Shown in pieces: positions 8,793-18,865 of a DNA stretch of 64,000 nt. Origin of the DNA: Bacteroidia bacterium (GTDB lineage Bacteria; Bacteroidota; Bacteroidia; Chitinophagales; JAUHXS01); the NCBI GenBank assembly GCA_030426955.1, contig JAUHXS010000005.1, positions 62,001-126,000 of the forward strand, read 5' to 3'. Below the pieces are notes generated by a model. It saw nothing but the letters and a program-made list of their open reading frames with translations. It did not search any database and had not been told where the DNA came from. The translations under genes and the position numbers were made by a program. The first letter of the stretch is position 1. Each line of letters opens with the position of its first letter.

Positions 8793-11138
8793 CTATCTCA
8801 ATAAAGTTAAGCTACCAATAAAACGCTCCTCTTTAGCTATTAACTTATACAAATAAACCCCCTCAGGACATATTCTCCCCTCGTAAGTGCCATCCCATAA
8901 ACCCTGATTATCAAATACAATATTACCCCACCTATCGAAAATCTGTAAAGTATGAGCAGAGTCAACAAGACTATTGGCTATGCCAAACCTATTGTTTACA
9001 GTAGAGGTGGGTCTAAAAACGTTTGGAAGAAATATAGTTTCTTCCAATGTATCAGGTAAAGTATCATCCAGGATACTATCCATTGGGCAAAGTGCTATTT
9101 CAAAAGTATCTCGATACTCGCAGCCTAATCCATCAATGGTTATAAATATGCTATATGTTCCCTCTGTTGTAATAGAGATTTGATTACTGATTGCCCCTGT
9201 AGACCAAGCATATGTTCCTTGATAAGGAGCGGAGACATCAATAGAACTATTTTCTTCAACACAAGAATCTAACAGTTCAATTTTGTTTATTTCAGTTACA
9301 GTTACGGCTTTATAAAGCGTATCCAATTTGCAGTCTTTTTGTTTAGTTAATACGATATCATAATTACCTTCATCGGGATATTGGTAAGGTAAAGAAGCGC
9401 CTGATCCTGTATCGGTACCTAATGCAGCAGTATCTCCAAATATCCATCTATATTCGGCTTCAGGAGCTCTGTTCATATCGCCATCCGTTACAGCAAACAA
9501 TACCTCATTATCAAAACAAACCTCATACTCAAAAGAAGTTGTGTCATAGTCTAGGTTGACGAGCCAAACATCTCTGTTGCCTAAAGCAGGGGATGTTTTA
9601 TCACCTCCAGGATCATTGGCAATATGTGTTTGATCTGAAAAGCCAACAAGCATATCTCCATTAGGGTGCTGTAATACACAAGTTGCATTGTCTGCATTGG
9701 GCCCAGCGGAACTGATAGTTTTACTCCATATCAACTCACCATCTGTAGTTATTTTTAAAATAACACTAGTCGCCGCGGTTTGTCCAGGAAAGTTTGGCTC
9801 TAATTTAAATTCGTTGATTCCTGTGTCTAATGTTACATATTGTAATAGTACATCACCATTACAATCAATATCTGCAGAAGGAATAAGCGTACCTGCAGGA
9901 AAATTATCTGCTAACGAATCCCCATAAGATTTTGCCCAAATGATGTCCCCAGTTTCTTCATTCAGCTTAAAAATACAAGGATCCCAGTGCCCCTTATGAT
10001 TTGAGACATCTGTAACAGTGGGCTCATATATATTGGCAAAAACCCATAGGGCGTCATCCATATCATGATAGAAGAAGTTATACGTGCCATCAACCCCATC
10101 CCCTCCAGTCACTTTTGTCCAGATAGTATCCAGTGTTTGTAGGTCTATCTTAGTAATAAATAGGTCATTGTCAATACTTCCCAAACGTCTTGTAATATCT
10201 CCACCAACGTTTGAGTTGGTACTATTTGCTAACAAAAGATTACCATCTGGCGCATTAAGTATAAAACCAGAACCTTCTTTTAAATTTCCCCCAAGACACC
10301 TTTGAGTGAGAATACTTCCATCAAAGGTATCCACCTTAACGACCCACACATCTTCTTCAAGAAATAATGGAGCAGTACCAGGATGAATCCCTGAAACTTG
10401 CCCTGTATTTTGTGAGTTAGTAGTTGCCGTAAAAACTATTTGTCCATCTGTAGATTCGATAATACGACGTCCATAATCTCTACCAGTAACTGATGTAGTC
10501 TGAGATCCTCCATAGTTTTCTGCCCATATCAATGCTCCAGTAGTTTGATCTACCTTTATCAACCAAACATCTGCTAATCCTCCAAAATGATTTGGAACAT
10601 CACCACTACCATCGGTGGTTGTGGTAGAGCCAACTACGTAAATGCTTCCATCGGAATGTTGAATAGCCCACTGGGATGTTTCGCTTGCAGTCCCGCCATA
10701 ACATGCCGACCATAAGAGGGTGCCATCAGATTGATCGAGCTTAGCTAGCCAAAAGTCTTGGCTTCCATTGGGGCCGTTGATATCTCCATCGGATACAGTT
10801 GCCAGTGTATTGCCAATCATCAGGATATTACTATCCTGTAGCACCAAAGACATTACTCCAAGGTCAGTGCCAGAGCCACCAAGACATCTGCCCCATATTT
10901 TAGAACCATCAATACTAGAAGTTTTTTCTACATAAACATCTCGCACCCCATGATGACCTGGGATGTCAGTAGAATGTGTTTGACTCATAACGGCATAATT
11001 CCCATCATTTAAGATCTTTATATCTGTTGTAAAATCTATATTATTGCCACCAATACTCACGTCCCACTGTACTTTGGGTTGGGCCTTTACAGCTAATGAC
11101 ACCATAAAAAGCATGAAAAAGAAGAACCTGTTTATCAT
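8793..11138 (-). CDS. Secreted seven-unit W-x4-GG propeller protein with PKD, T9SS type B
   Basis: 781 aa. Signal peptide about 1-19 (ending VKA). Seven repeats of about 60 residues each contain a W-x4-GG-like core (IWGRCLGG, LWSACYGG, IWAENYGG and so on) and a D-G-x-x-x-VV strand, which predicts a seven-bladed beta-propeller up to about residue 530. A PKD-like domain (about 545-620, with RWIFGD) and an Ig-like domain (about 625-685) follow. The C-terminal type B sorting domain starts at IFLPNVF, with DRWGN and WDGTYEG, but lacks the usual NGDGxND loop. The same architecture occurs at 40380-43079. Predicted to be exported by Sec and then the type IX system. Ligand and role are unknown. A plain gene arrangement: recA lies downstream on the same strand. 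Confidence 0.88.
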   Translation of the reverse strand: MINRFFFFMLFMVSLAVKAQPKVQWDVSIGGNNIDFTTDIKILNDGNYAVMSQTHSTDIPGHHGVRDVYVEKTSSIDGSKIWGRCLGGSGTDLGVMSLVLQDSNILMIGNTLATVSDGDINGPNGSQDFWLAKLDQSDGTLLWSACYGGTASETSQWAIQHSDGSIYVVGSTTTTDGSGDVPNHFGGLADVWLIKVDQTTGALIWAENYGGSQTTSVTGRDYGRRIIESTDGQIVFTATTNSQNTGQVSGIHPGTAPLFLEEDVWVVKVDTFDGSILTQRCLGGNLKEGSGFILNAPDGNLLLANSTNSNVGGDITRRLGSIDNDLFITKIDLQTLDTIWTKVTGGDGVDGTYNFFYHDMDDALWVFANIYEPTVTDVSNHKGHWDPCIFKLNEETGDIIWAKSYGDSLADNFPAGTLIPSADIDCNGDVLLQYVTLDTGINEFKLEPNFPGQTAATSVILKITTDGELIWSKTISSAGPNADNATCVLQHPNGDMLVGFSDQTHIANDPGGDKTSPALGNRDVWLVNLDYDTTSFEYEVCFDNEVLFAVTDGDMNRAPEAEYRWIFGDTAALGTDTGSGASLPYQYPDEGNYDIVLTKQKDCKLDTLYKAVTVTEINKIELLDSCVEENSSIDVSAPYQGTYAWSTGAISNQISITTEGTYSIFITIDGLGCEYRDTFEIALCPMDSILDDTLPDTLEETIFLPNVFRPTSTVNNRFGIANSLVDSAHTLQIFDRWGNIVFDNQGLWDGTYEGRICPEGVYLYKLIAKEERFIGSLTLLR

Positions 11139-11338
11139 ACTTTTAAGTTACTTAAAAATGGATAACAAAATATACAAAAAAATCAATAGTTAGCACTTGG
11201 AATATAATAATTTGATTATTAAATAGTTGATTGTAATGTCAATACGAAAAAAATGATTATAAGTTGACCAAATGAAAATGAAAGAAATTCATAGTTTTTT
11301 AAACCTGAATTTCTACATTGCATTGTTAATAAATAGTG

Positions 11339-11376
11339 TCTCTAAAGGGCTGGCATTAAACTGCCCTACTCAGAGA
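11339..11376 (-). terminator. Stem-loop downstream of the sigma-factor gene pair
   Basis: Two-part stem: TCTCT (11339-11343) with AGAGA (11372-11376), and AGGGC (11346-11350) with GCCCT (11363-11367). It lies 36 nt after the stop of the 79-aa gene on the minus strand. A second inverted repeat (GAAATTCA 11284-11291 with TGAATTTC 11306-11313) follows. There is no clean T-run, so terminator function is tentative. Confidence 0.35.
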
Positions 11377-11412
11377 TAGTAAAATGCATATAGGCTTCTA
11401 TTAGATGACTAG

Positions 11413-11652
11413 TTAAGCCAATGCAACCTGTCCTGACCGACTGTAATCTAAGATAGACTCTATGGCTACTGAACTGGGTCTAAACCTAACTTTGCTCAAC
11501 TTCCCTTTAAGCTTGTTCAGCATTGTGGCTTCTTCCAATAAATTGAAATCACTATCTAATGCAACTTCAATGCTATTTTTTAATTCAGGAGATGCTTCTC
11601 CATATAGATATGAGATAATATCTTCTTGAGTAAAAATTTTTTGCATATACAT
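11413..11652 (-). CDS. Small protein downstream of ECF sigma factor
   Basis: 79 aa, mostly helical, no Cys and no membrane segment. It starts 108 nt after the sigma-factor gene on the same strand, so the two may be co-transcribed. The N-terminal half (TQEDIISYLYGEASPEL) resembles the start of many Bacteroidota anti-sigma-like or zinc-finger-like N-termini, which often begin with a short helix containing a 'yl-GE-s' motif. The usual His/Cys zinc ligands and the transmembrane helix are missing, however. It could be a soluble regulator of the sigma factor; this rests on position and weak similarity only. An alternative start is the Met at codon 3. Confidence 0.7.
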   Translation of the reverse strand: MYMQKIFTQEDIISYLYGEASPELKNSIEVALDSDFNLLEEATMLNKLKGKLSKVRFRPSSVAIESILDYSRSGQVALA

Positions 11653-11760
11653 TGTTTTGTTTGATAAATGGCATTATGATCCTTTGATTTACCATATTAA
11701 CGAAATGTATATACGGATTATTGTATATGGTAGAAATTTACCTCGCTTAGAAAAACTAAC

Positions 11761-12339
11761 CTACAGCGTCACTTGATGCTCCTCAATCATTTTTCTAAGG
11801 TTCTGTAATGCATAACGCATTCTACCTAAGGCAGTATTAATGCTTACGTTAGTCAATTGCGCAATTTCTTTAAAGCTTAACCCAGCAAAATGTCTCAAGA
11901 TCACCACTTCTTTTTGCTCTGCCGGTAGTTCTTCAACTAACTTTCTAACTCCCGAAGCTGTTTGACCTTTTACCATTTTATCCTCTGCATTTTCATCATA
12001 GAAAGGTAGCACTTCGAAGATATCAAAACCATCTCCTGTAGTAATAGAAGGTGTTCTCTTATTCTTTCTAAAAAAGTCCACACATAAGTTATGTGCAATA
12101 CGCATTACCCAAGGGGCAAATTTACCTTCCTCTTTGTATTTACCTGATCTTAAAGTATCAATGACTTTAATAAAAGTGTCTTGAAAAATATCTTCAGCTA
12201 AAGCCCTATCTCTAACAAATAATACGATAGAAGTAAAGATTTTTTCTTTGTGTCGGTTAATAAGAATTTCTAGGGAAGACTCCTTGCCATCTAGATATTG
12301 ACGAATTAACTCTTTGTCGCTAATTAGTTGAGCATTCAT
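11761..12339 (-). CDS. ECF RNA polymerase sigma factor (sigma-70 family, group 4)
   Basis: 192 aa, the usual size for ECF sigma factors. Region 2 lies at about residues 20-95: LINRHKEKIF, then AEDIFQDTFIKVID (core binding and -10 recognition), then FAPWVMRIAHNLCVDFFR. A short linker is followed by region 4 at about 130-185: LPAEQKEVVILRHFAGLSF with the helix-turn-helix FKEIAQLTNVSINTALGRM. It should direct RNA polymerase to a specific promoter set. The linker contains an acidic stretch (DENAEDK). No classic membrane anti-sigma gene is adjacent; the only candidate partner is the 79-aa protein downstream. Target genes cannot be told from the sequence. Confidence 0.95.
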   Translation of the reverse strand: MNAQLISDKELIRQYLDGKESSLEILINRHKEKIFTSIVLFVRDRALAEDIFQDTFIKVIDTLRSGKYKEEGKFAPWVMRIAHNLCVDFFRKNKRTPSITTGDGFDIFEVLPFYDENAEDKMVKGQTASGVRKLVEELPAEQKEVVILRHFAGLSFKEIAQLTNVSINTALGRMRYALQNLRKMIEEHQVTL

Positions 12340-12444
12340 AGTACTCGTGGTTTAGTTAAGAAATAGTAATTAGCGTAGAGTTGTCTTTATAGGCAAATAG
12401 TTTTTAGTTATCGTAAATATATTAAATGTTTTCTTAAAAAACAA

Positions 12445-12452
12445 TACCTTTA
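12445..12452 (+). promoter_or_regulatory. uvrA: Possible -7 box of uvrA (TACCTTTA)
   Basis: One base off TAnnTTTG; 45 nt before the preferred uvrA ATG at 12498 and 9 nt before the alternative start at 12462. No -33 TTG at the expected place. Confidence 0.3.
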
Positions 12453-12497
12453 TATAATGCCGTGTCAGCATTGATTTTTCTACTTATACGAGCCAAG

Positions 12498-15290
12498 ATG
12501 GAAAAGGTTGCAAAAAAAAGTAAAAAAGTTTCTACTATCCCTGTTTCGAATACACATATCGAGATAAAAGGAGCTCGTGTACACAATCTTAAGAATGTAG
12601 ATTTAAAAATTCCTAAAAACAAACTAGTCGTTGTCACGGGTGTCTCTGGTTCCGGCAAGTCTTCCCTGGTAATGGATGTTTTGTTTGCGGAAGGGCAACG
12701 CAAGTACGTAGAGAGCCTTTCTTCTTATGCGAGGCAGTTTTTGATGCGAATGGACAAGCCTGATATTGACTATATCAAAGGTATCTGTCCTGCTATTGCT
12801 ATAGAGCAAAAAGTCAATACAAAAAATGCGAGATCTACAGTTGGCACGCTTACTGAAATCTACGACTACTTTAAGCTTTTGTTTGCCAGAATCGGAAAAA
12901 CCTATTCACCGGTCAGTGGGGAGGAAGTCAAAAAACATACCATTTCCGATATCGTTGATTACGCCCTATCGCTAGTAGAAGGTGCTAAAGTATATGTACT
13001 GGTCGATTTGAAAAGCTATAAAGAGAAAGACTTAAAACTACTCATCCAAAAAGGTTTTTCAAGGCTGGTAGTTGATGATGAAATTGTTCGTATCGATGAA
13101 CTTAAAAAAGATGTTGATCTTAAAAATGCACACCTGTTAATTGATCGATTTGTTATCAGCGACGACGAAACCTTAAAAAGTAGAATTGCTGATTCTGCTT
13201 CTGTTGCCTTTTTTGAAGGAGAAGGTATTTGCCATGTTAGTGAGATCGGCGGGAAGACCAATACTTTTTCGAATAGATTTGAGCTAGATGGCATGACTTT
13301 CGAAGAGCCTTCACCTCACTTCTTTAGCTTTAATAATCCTTACGGTGCCTGCAATGAGTGTGAAGGGTTTGGTTCAGTTATTGGCATTGATAAAGATCTG
13401 GTCATTCCTGATTCTTCTTTATCTGTTTATGAAGGAGCTGTGGCTTGTTGGAGGGGAGAGAAGATGAAGAAGTGGAAAGAAAAACTCGTCAAAACGGCTA
13501 TGGAGTTTGATTTTCCCATTCATCGGGCTTATCAAGATTTGACCTTAGAAGAAAAGGAACTTGTATGGACAGGCAATAAACATTTCAAAGGCATCAACAA
13601 ATTTTTTGAACATCTTGAAAGCAAAGCTTACAAAATACAGTATCGAGTGTTGTTGGCACGCTACCGTGGCAGAACTGCTTGCCAAAGTTGCAAAGGAACC
13701 AGAATTAGAAAGGATACGGACTTTGTAAAGATTGGCGGTAAAAATATTACAGATTTACTGTTATTGCCGATATGGGATGTTATTGACTTTTTTGACAACC
13801 TAAAACTTTCTGATTACGAGGCAAAGCTAACTAAACGTATCCTCTCAGAAATCAAGAACAGGGTTCGTTTTATTGACCAAGTTGGATTGGGCTATCTTAC
13901 TTTAAACAGACAGTCAGGAACTTTGTCGGGTGGAGAAACGCAGCGAATCAACCTGACAAGAATTCTAGGAAGTAATCTGACTAGTTCTCTTTACATTTTA
14001 GATGAACCGAGTATTGGCTTACACCCACGTGATACTGCGAAGCTAGTTGAGGTACTAAAACGATTGAGAGATTTAGGCAATACGGTTATTGTAGTAGAAC
14101 ATGAGGAAGAGATCATGCGTCAGGCAGACTACATCATTGACATGGGACCGCTGGCGGGCTCTCTAGGCGGAGAAGTGGTTTTTGATGGAGATTATCAAAA
14201 GCTTGCTAAAGATGAAAAAAGTCTCACCGGAAAATATTTGACGGGTAAAGAAAACATCGCATTGCCAAAGCATAGAAGAAAGCCCAGCTCTTTCATTGAA
14301 TTGATTGGTGCAAAGCAAAACAATCTTAAAAATATCGATACAAAATTTCCGCTGAACGCCATGACGGTTGTCACCGGCGTGTCGGGTTCGGGTAAAACAA
14401 CTCTGATTAAACAGATTTTATATCCAGTTTTAAAAAGAGAATATGAGGGAGTTGGAGACAGTCCTGGAAAGTATAGTGAAATAAAGGGTAGTATCAAATC
14501 TATCGAGCAAATAGAGCTCATTGATCAAAACCCATTGGGAAGATCTTCCCGATCTAATCCAGTCACTTACGTAAAGGCTTATGATGCTATCAGGGATTTG
14601 TATTCCAAACAACCTTTGGCAAAAATGAGAGGATTCAAGCCAAAGCACTTTTCTTTCAATGTAGAAGGTGGACGTTGTGAGGTTTGCAAAGGCGATGGAG
14701 AGGTGGTGGTAGAAATGCAGTTTTTGGCAGACATCCATTTAACATGTGAATCTTGTAATGGGAATCGATTCAAACCTGAAGTTACAGATGTTAGGTATAA
14801 TGAAAAGAGTATTTCAGAAATTCTAGATATGACTATTTCTGAGGCCATGAAGTTCTTTAGCGACAAAAGAGAAATCATTTCTAAACTAAAGCCTCTGGAG
14901 GATATTGGATTGGGGTATATAAAGCTAGGTCAGTCATCCAGCACTTTGAGCGGTGGAGAGGCACAAAGAGTTAAACTAGCCTCTTTTTTGAATAAGAGTA
15001 GTTCACAAAAACCAATATTGTTCATTTTTGACGAACCGACTACGGGTTTACATTTTAATGATATTAACTACCTACTTGACGCTTTCAATGCATTGATTGA
15101 TAAAGGACATAGTGTTATTGTCATTGAACACAACTTAGACGTAATAAAATGTGCTGATTGGATTATTGACTTAGGACCTGAGGGTGGAAATGGTGGTGGT
15201 GATTTAGTTTTTCAGGGTCCTCCTGAAGACTTAAAAAAGGTAAAGAACTTATCTTACACTAAAGATTTTTTATTAGATAAACTAAAATAG
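12498..15290 (+). CDS. uvrA: Excinuclease ABC subunit A
   Basis: 930 aa from the chosen ATG. UvrA is the dimeric ATPase that finds bulky DNA lesions and loads UvrB in nucleotide-excision repair. Two ABC modules are present: Walker A GVSGSGKS near residue 48 and again near 625 (GVSGSGKTT); signature LSGGETQR near 475 and LSGGEAQR near 815; Walker B strands YILDEPS and FIFDEPT. Zinc-binding Cys clusters occur near 285 (CNECEG) with CQSCKG near 395, and near 720 (CEVCKGDG, CESCNGNR). A start 12 codons upstream is possible, but the extension is hydrophobic and atypical, while MEKVAKKSKK fits the family. The gene is followed after only 6 nt by a secreted cargo gene, so the two probably share a transcript. 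Confidence 0.97.
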   Translation: MEKVAKKSKKVSTIPVSNTHIEIKGARVHNLKNVDLKIPKNKLVVVTGVSGSGKSSLVMDVLFAEGQRKYVESLSSYARQFLMRMDKPDIDYIKGICPAIAIEQKVNTKNARSTVGTLTEIYDYFKLLFARIGKTYSPVSGEEVKKHTISDIVDYALSLVEGAKVYVLVDLKSYKEKDLKLLIQKGFSRLVVDDEIVRIDELKKDVDLKNAHLLIDRFVISDDETLKSRIADSASVAFFEGEGICHVSEIGGKTNTFSNRFELDGMTFEEPSPHFFSFNNPYGACNECEGFGSVIGIDKDLVIPDSSLSVYEGAVACWRGEKMKKWKEKLVKTAMEFDFPIHRAYQDLTLEEKELVWTGNKHFKGINKFFEHLESKAYKIQYRVLLARYRGRTACQSCKGTRIRKDTDFVKIGGKNITDLLLLPIWDVIDFFDNLKLSDYEAKLTKRILSEIKNRVRFIDQVGLGYLTLNRQSGTLSGGETQRINLTRILGSNLTSSLYILDEPSIGLHPRDTAKLVEVLKRLRDLGNTVIVVEHEEEIMRQADYIIDMGPLAGSLGGEVVFDGDYQKLAKDEKSLTGKYLTGKENIALPKHRRKPSSFIELIGAKQNNLKNIDTKFPLNAMTVVTGVSGSGKTTLIKQILYPVLKREYEGVGDSPGKYSEIKGSIKSIEQIELIDQNPLGRSSRSNPVTYVKAYDAIRDLYSKQPLAKMRGFKPKHFSFNVEGGRCEVCKGDGEVVVEMQFLADIHLTCESCNGNRFKPEVTDVRYNEKSISEILDMTISEAMKFFSDKREIISKLKPLEDIGLGYIKLGQSSSTLSGGEAQRVKLASFLNKSSSQKPILFIFDEPTTGLHFNDINYLLDAFNALIDKGHSVIVIEHNLDVIKCADWIIDLGPEGGNGGGDLVFQGPPEDLKKVKNLSYTKDFLLDKLK

Positions 15291-15296
15291 TCTGGT

Positions 15297-16205
15297 ATGT
15301 TTAGATCTATTATCTTAATCTCCATTTCAACCATACTCTTTGCTAAGCTAGTATCGAGTCAATGCTGCAATTGCACACACTCCTTCACCCCTCTGAAGAC
15401 TAGCTTTACTCAATGCGAACCTATTCAGTTTGAGATAGAAGGCACTACATGTAACGCTGACTCTTACCTTGATAGCGCCAAGTATTATATCAGCAATGAT
15501 ACTTTTCATAGCTGTGCTTTTATTACCGACGGTTTCCTTACTGCATTAAATGATTTTATTGATACGGTCACTTATCCTAATATTCCCGTTGGCAACTATG
15601 TTTATATGCATATTTCTAAATACTGGGGTACACCAAGGGATACAATTTATGGTAATTTAACCATCGTTAACGATCCGAATTATTTTGCAGAACCATTTGT
15701 GGCAACAGATACAACAGTTTGCTTAGAGGACACTTTAATTTTAGATGCACTTAATCCTGAAAAAGATTTTACCTGGTCTAGTGGAGATTCTTCGCAAACT
15801 ATTCAAGTCAATTCGTCTGGAGTTTATTGGGTAACCATTAGTGATACGAATTGTTCGTTCACTGACTCCATTAATATAATTGACGATTGTGATACCATAC
15901 CGCCCGATCCGGACCCAGACCCAGATACTATCATTACGGTATTACCCTATTTGCCTAATGCATTTACTCCATTATCTGGTATTGGAAATAATACATTGAA
16001 AGTCATTCCTGATTCACTGGATTATTCACTAGCAATATATGATCGAAAAGGAAAACTTGTTTATCAATCAGGAGGTTCTAAAAAGTCCTGGGATGGAACT
16101 TATCAAGGAAAAAGATTGCCAGTGGGTACTTACATCTATAAAATGTCTTATAATGAAAATGGGAATGTCAAAACCCAGACAGGCTCTGTGCTGCTTTTAG
16201 ATTAA
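15297..16205 (+). CDS. Small secreted T9SS type B protein behind uvrA
   Basis: 302 aa. Signal peptide about 1-21 (ending VSS), then a Cys-rich segment (CCNCTHSF at the mature N-terminus). An Ig-like domain follows at about 140-200, with CLEDTLILDA, FTWSSGD and GVYWVTISD; this is the same short 'track of W-S-x-G-D' module seen in other cargo here. A Pro-Asp linker (PPDPDPDPD) leads to a type B C-terminal sorting domain (YLPNAFTP, YDRKGKLVY, WDGTYQG). It begins 6 nt after the uvrA stop, so it is probably co-transcribed with uvrA. No functional link to DNA repair is evident. Predicted cell-surface protein; ligand unknown. Confidence 0.85.
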   Translation: MFRSIILISISTILFAKLVSSQCCNCTHSFTPLKTSFTQCEPIQFEIEGTTCNADSYLDSAKYYISNDTFHSCAFITDGFLTALNDFIDTVTYPNIPVGNYVYMHISKYWGTPRDTIYGNLTIVNDPNYFAEPFVATDTTVCLEDTLILDALNPEKDFTWSSGDSSQTIQVNSSGVYWVTISDTNCSFTDSINIIDDCDTIPPDPDPDPDTIITVLPYLPNAFTPLSGIGNNTLKVIPDSLDYSLAIYDRKGKLVYQSGGSKKSWDGTYQGKRLPVGTYIYKMSYNENGNVKTQTGSVLLLD

Positions 16206-16367
16206 AGAAATGATCTCTACTTTAGAAACATAACGGCTTATCGTAAAGACACCTACCCTACTAAGTCTTGCTAGAGTTGTAATCAACCAGAGACCTAACT
16301 TTTTTTAATATCTTTCTTAAACAAAAGAGCACTATTAGATAAATTCATTTGACTAAATTTTTATAAA

Positions 16368-18863
16368 ATGAGTTTATCTAAATTTTATTTTGTTTTCTTT
16401 TTTACACTTTTAACAACCTCTTTACTCAAAGGCGCCATTCAAGAAAATTGGGTGGTTTCGGGTATTAGCCCATCAACTATCAGTCATTCAGACGTCTGTA
16501 GTGATAATTACGGAAATACGTATTTAATAGGAAGCTTTTCAAATAATATAAATATTGAAGGAAAAACGTTAGCAACAGAAACCCTATCTAGTGATGGTTC
16601 TAATGACATTTATATAATTAAACTCGACTCAACAGGCAATCTTGTATGGTCCAAAACTATTAATGGCACAGGGTCTAATTTTGGCAATGCAATTGCAACA
16701 AATAAGACTTCGAAAATTTTAATCACGGGTTCTTTTCAAAATAAGGTTTATGTAGAAGGGGATTCATTAGAATCTATTGGTGATCGAAATCTATTTTTAG
16801 TAGAGCTTGGCTTAGACGGTAACCTTCAATGGATCAAAAGAGATGGTACAAACATTCAAAAGGTTGCGTTTTTAGAATTAGACGATCTAGGAAATATATA
16901 TTTGACAGGATACTACGGTCGAGATGATACATGTGCTTTGGGGCATATTACCTTAGATCAATCTATTGATGATGATATGTTTATTGCCAAATATGATAAC
17001 GAGGGAGACATTGAATGGGCAAATTCTTGGGGTGGGCCAGAGCTTTATTCATCAGGAAGCACCACATTATCAGGATTGGATGAAGTAATAGGATTGACCA
17101 TTTCGCCAACAAATGAAGTTTATATTTCTGGCAATTTTTCAGATGTCATATTCATTGGCACAGATGTATTAACAACTCCTCATCGCGTCCGAGACGCACC
17201 TTATATAGCTAAGGTAAACAGTAGTGGAAACTTTGAATGGTCTTATCAAGGGTTAAAGTTTTCGTCAGCTCCTGGGGCTTTGGCAACGGGTATTACAGCT
17301 GATAAATTTGGGAATGCATATGTTCTCATCAACGATTGGTTTACAGATTCGTTACTGCTTGAAGGTAAAGATTCAACTGTTATCAAGACAGTAGGGCCAA
17401 GCTTGGGAACTTCTAATGATAGAGATGTTATTTACATAGCAAGATATACACCTGATGGGAATGTTGATAGAGTTACAAGTTTTTATTTCAATAAGCATGT
17501 TCATGTCAAAACAGGAGAAGTTTCTGTATCAGAGTCTGGCCATATATTATTCACATGTTTATCTGAAAACCTGACCACATCAGATAGCTTAATTTTTCAA
17601 GATTCTGTTATTGAGTTTGGTTTATCAGGAGCTACAACTTTTTTTGTCATTGCCACAGACCCCAACGGTAAGTTGTCATCATTTGAGGTGGCAAATACTG
17701 GAAGGGATTGGTTTAACTGTGAAGCAGGTGAAATTGATATAGATGCAAATAATAATATTGCTTTTACCGGAACCTTAGGAGGCTTCGGTGCTCCACAAAC
17801 ATTTTTTAAAACAGATACATTCTTCAATGTTGACTTTTTCTTAGCTAAGTACAAAGCTTCATTAGAAGATATAGGTTTTCTAGAGATTAATATTGATTCA
17901 ATTGCGTCTTCAAGTTGCTTGGGAGACAGTATAAGTATTTATTCATCATTATCAGACACTTTTAATAGTGATAATACCTTCAGCATAATATTAGAAAGTG
18001 CGAGTTCCTCATCAAGCCAAACTGCCACACTTTGGTCAAAGAATGATAGCATTTTGCCTATTGTAATTAGAGATATCATTCCCGATACCCTTTTAGGAAA
18101 GGAGTATATTTGTAAAATACTATCTACTAGTCCTCAAACAGCATCAAATGTTTCATTGCTTTCATTGCTTGATAAGCCCAAAAGAGTCTTAGAAGACCTT
18201 TACGATATTTGCGAAGGAGATAGCATTTTGCTAGATGCTCAGAACAGCGAAGCAAAATTTCAATGGTCAAACCTAGACACTTCCCAAGGTATTTACATTT
18301 CCGCCCAAGACAACTATAGCGTAACAATAACAAACTCTTGTGGGACAATACAAGATTCCACATCCGTTGTTTTGCATGAGCTTCCTATTTTTGATTTAGG
18401 GCCTGATACTTTTATTTGCAATGGAGACAGCATTGCTCTAGGCACCAAATTAGATTCCTTATCACATTTGTGGAGCAATGAATCTAGTAATAGCTCTATT
18501 TATGTCTCAGAAGAAGGGTCATATAGTGTTGTGGTTGTAGACAGCTTTCAATGTAGTCAAACAGATTCTATTTGGATAGGCAATAAAGATTGTAACGACC
18601 AACCATCTTCCTATGCAGAGGAAAACAATATAAAGAAAGTTTTTTCAATATATCCCAATCCAGCTCAAGAGGAAATAATTATCAAATATGACTATCTAAA
18701 TGTTCATCAATTAGAAATATTTGATTGCTTTGGACGAAAGATTTTAGATATAATACCTACTACAACTATAGTTGACATTTCAAGCTTGCAAGTAGGCAAG
18801 TACTATCTAAGAAGTTATAATGGGAATAAGTATTACAGAGAAAGCTTTTTGAAAGTGAACTAG
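16368..18863 (+). CDS. Secreted SBBP-like propeller protein, T9SS type A
   Basis: 831 aa. Signal peptide about 1-23 (ending KGA). The first 500 residues hold six to seven repeats of about 60-70 residues with the pattern K-x-D-x-x-G-x-x-x-W and a G-x-x-Y-I-S/T-G strand (for example LDSTGNLVW, NEGDIEWANSWGG), typical of SBBP/beta-propeller sequences. Three Ig-like segments follow (about 505-720), two of them containing a CEGDSI/CNGDSI-type motif. The C-terminus is a Por-type (type A) sorting tail (FSIYPNPAQEE, then FDCFGRKI) of about 75 residues. Expected to be surface-attached or released. It ends 2 nt before the convergent biotin-carrier gene; no terminator is visible there. Confidence 0.87.
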   Translation: MSLSKFYFVFFFTLLTTSLLKGAIQENWVVSGISPSTISHSDVCSDNYGNTYLIGSFSNNINIEGKTLATETLSSDGSNDIYIIKLDSTGNLVWSKTINGTGSNFGNAIATNKTSKILITGSFQNKVYVEGDSLESIGDRNLFLVELGLDGNLQWIKRDGTNIQKVAFLELDDLGNIYLTGYYGRDDTCALGHITLDQSIDDDMFIAKYDNEGDIEWANSWGGPELYSSGSTTLSGLDEVIGLTISPTNEVYISGNFSDVIFIGTDVLTTPHRVRDAPYIAKVNSSGNFEWSYQGLKFSSAPGALATGITADKFGNAYVLINDWFTDSLLLEGKDSTVIKTVGPSLGTSNDRDVIYIARYTPDGNVDRVTSFYFNKHVHVKTGEVSVSESGHILFTCLSENLTTSDSLIFQDSVIEFGLSGATTFFVIATDPNGKLSSFEVANTGRDWFNCEAGEIDIDANNNIAFTGTLGGFGAPQTFFKTDTFFNVDFFLAKYKASLEDIGFLEINIDSIASSSCLGDSISIYSSLSDTFNSDNTFSIILESASSSSSQTATLWSKNDSILPIVIRDIIPDTLLGKEYICKILSTSPQTASNVSLLSLLDKPKRVLEDLYDICEGDSILLDAQNSEAKFQWSNLDTSQGIYISAQDNYSVTITNSCGTIQDSTSVVLHELPIFDLGPDTFICNGDSIALGTKLDSLSHLWSNESSNSSIYVSEEGSYSVVVVDSFQCSQTDSIWIGNKDCNDQPSSYAEENNIKKVFSIYPNPAQEEIIIKYDYLNVHQLEIFDCFGRKILDIIPTTTIVDISSLQVGKYYLRSYNGNKYYRESFLKVN

Positions 18864-18865
18864 TT

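Noticed and set aside
12434-14878. Antisense ORFs within uvrA
   Set aside because: They lie opposite a well-conserved gene, have no recognisable motifs and are expected by chance.
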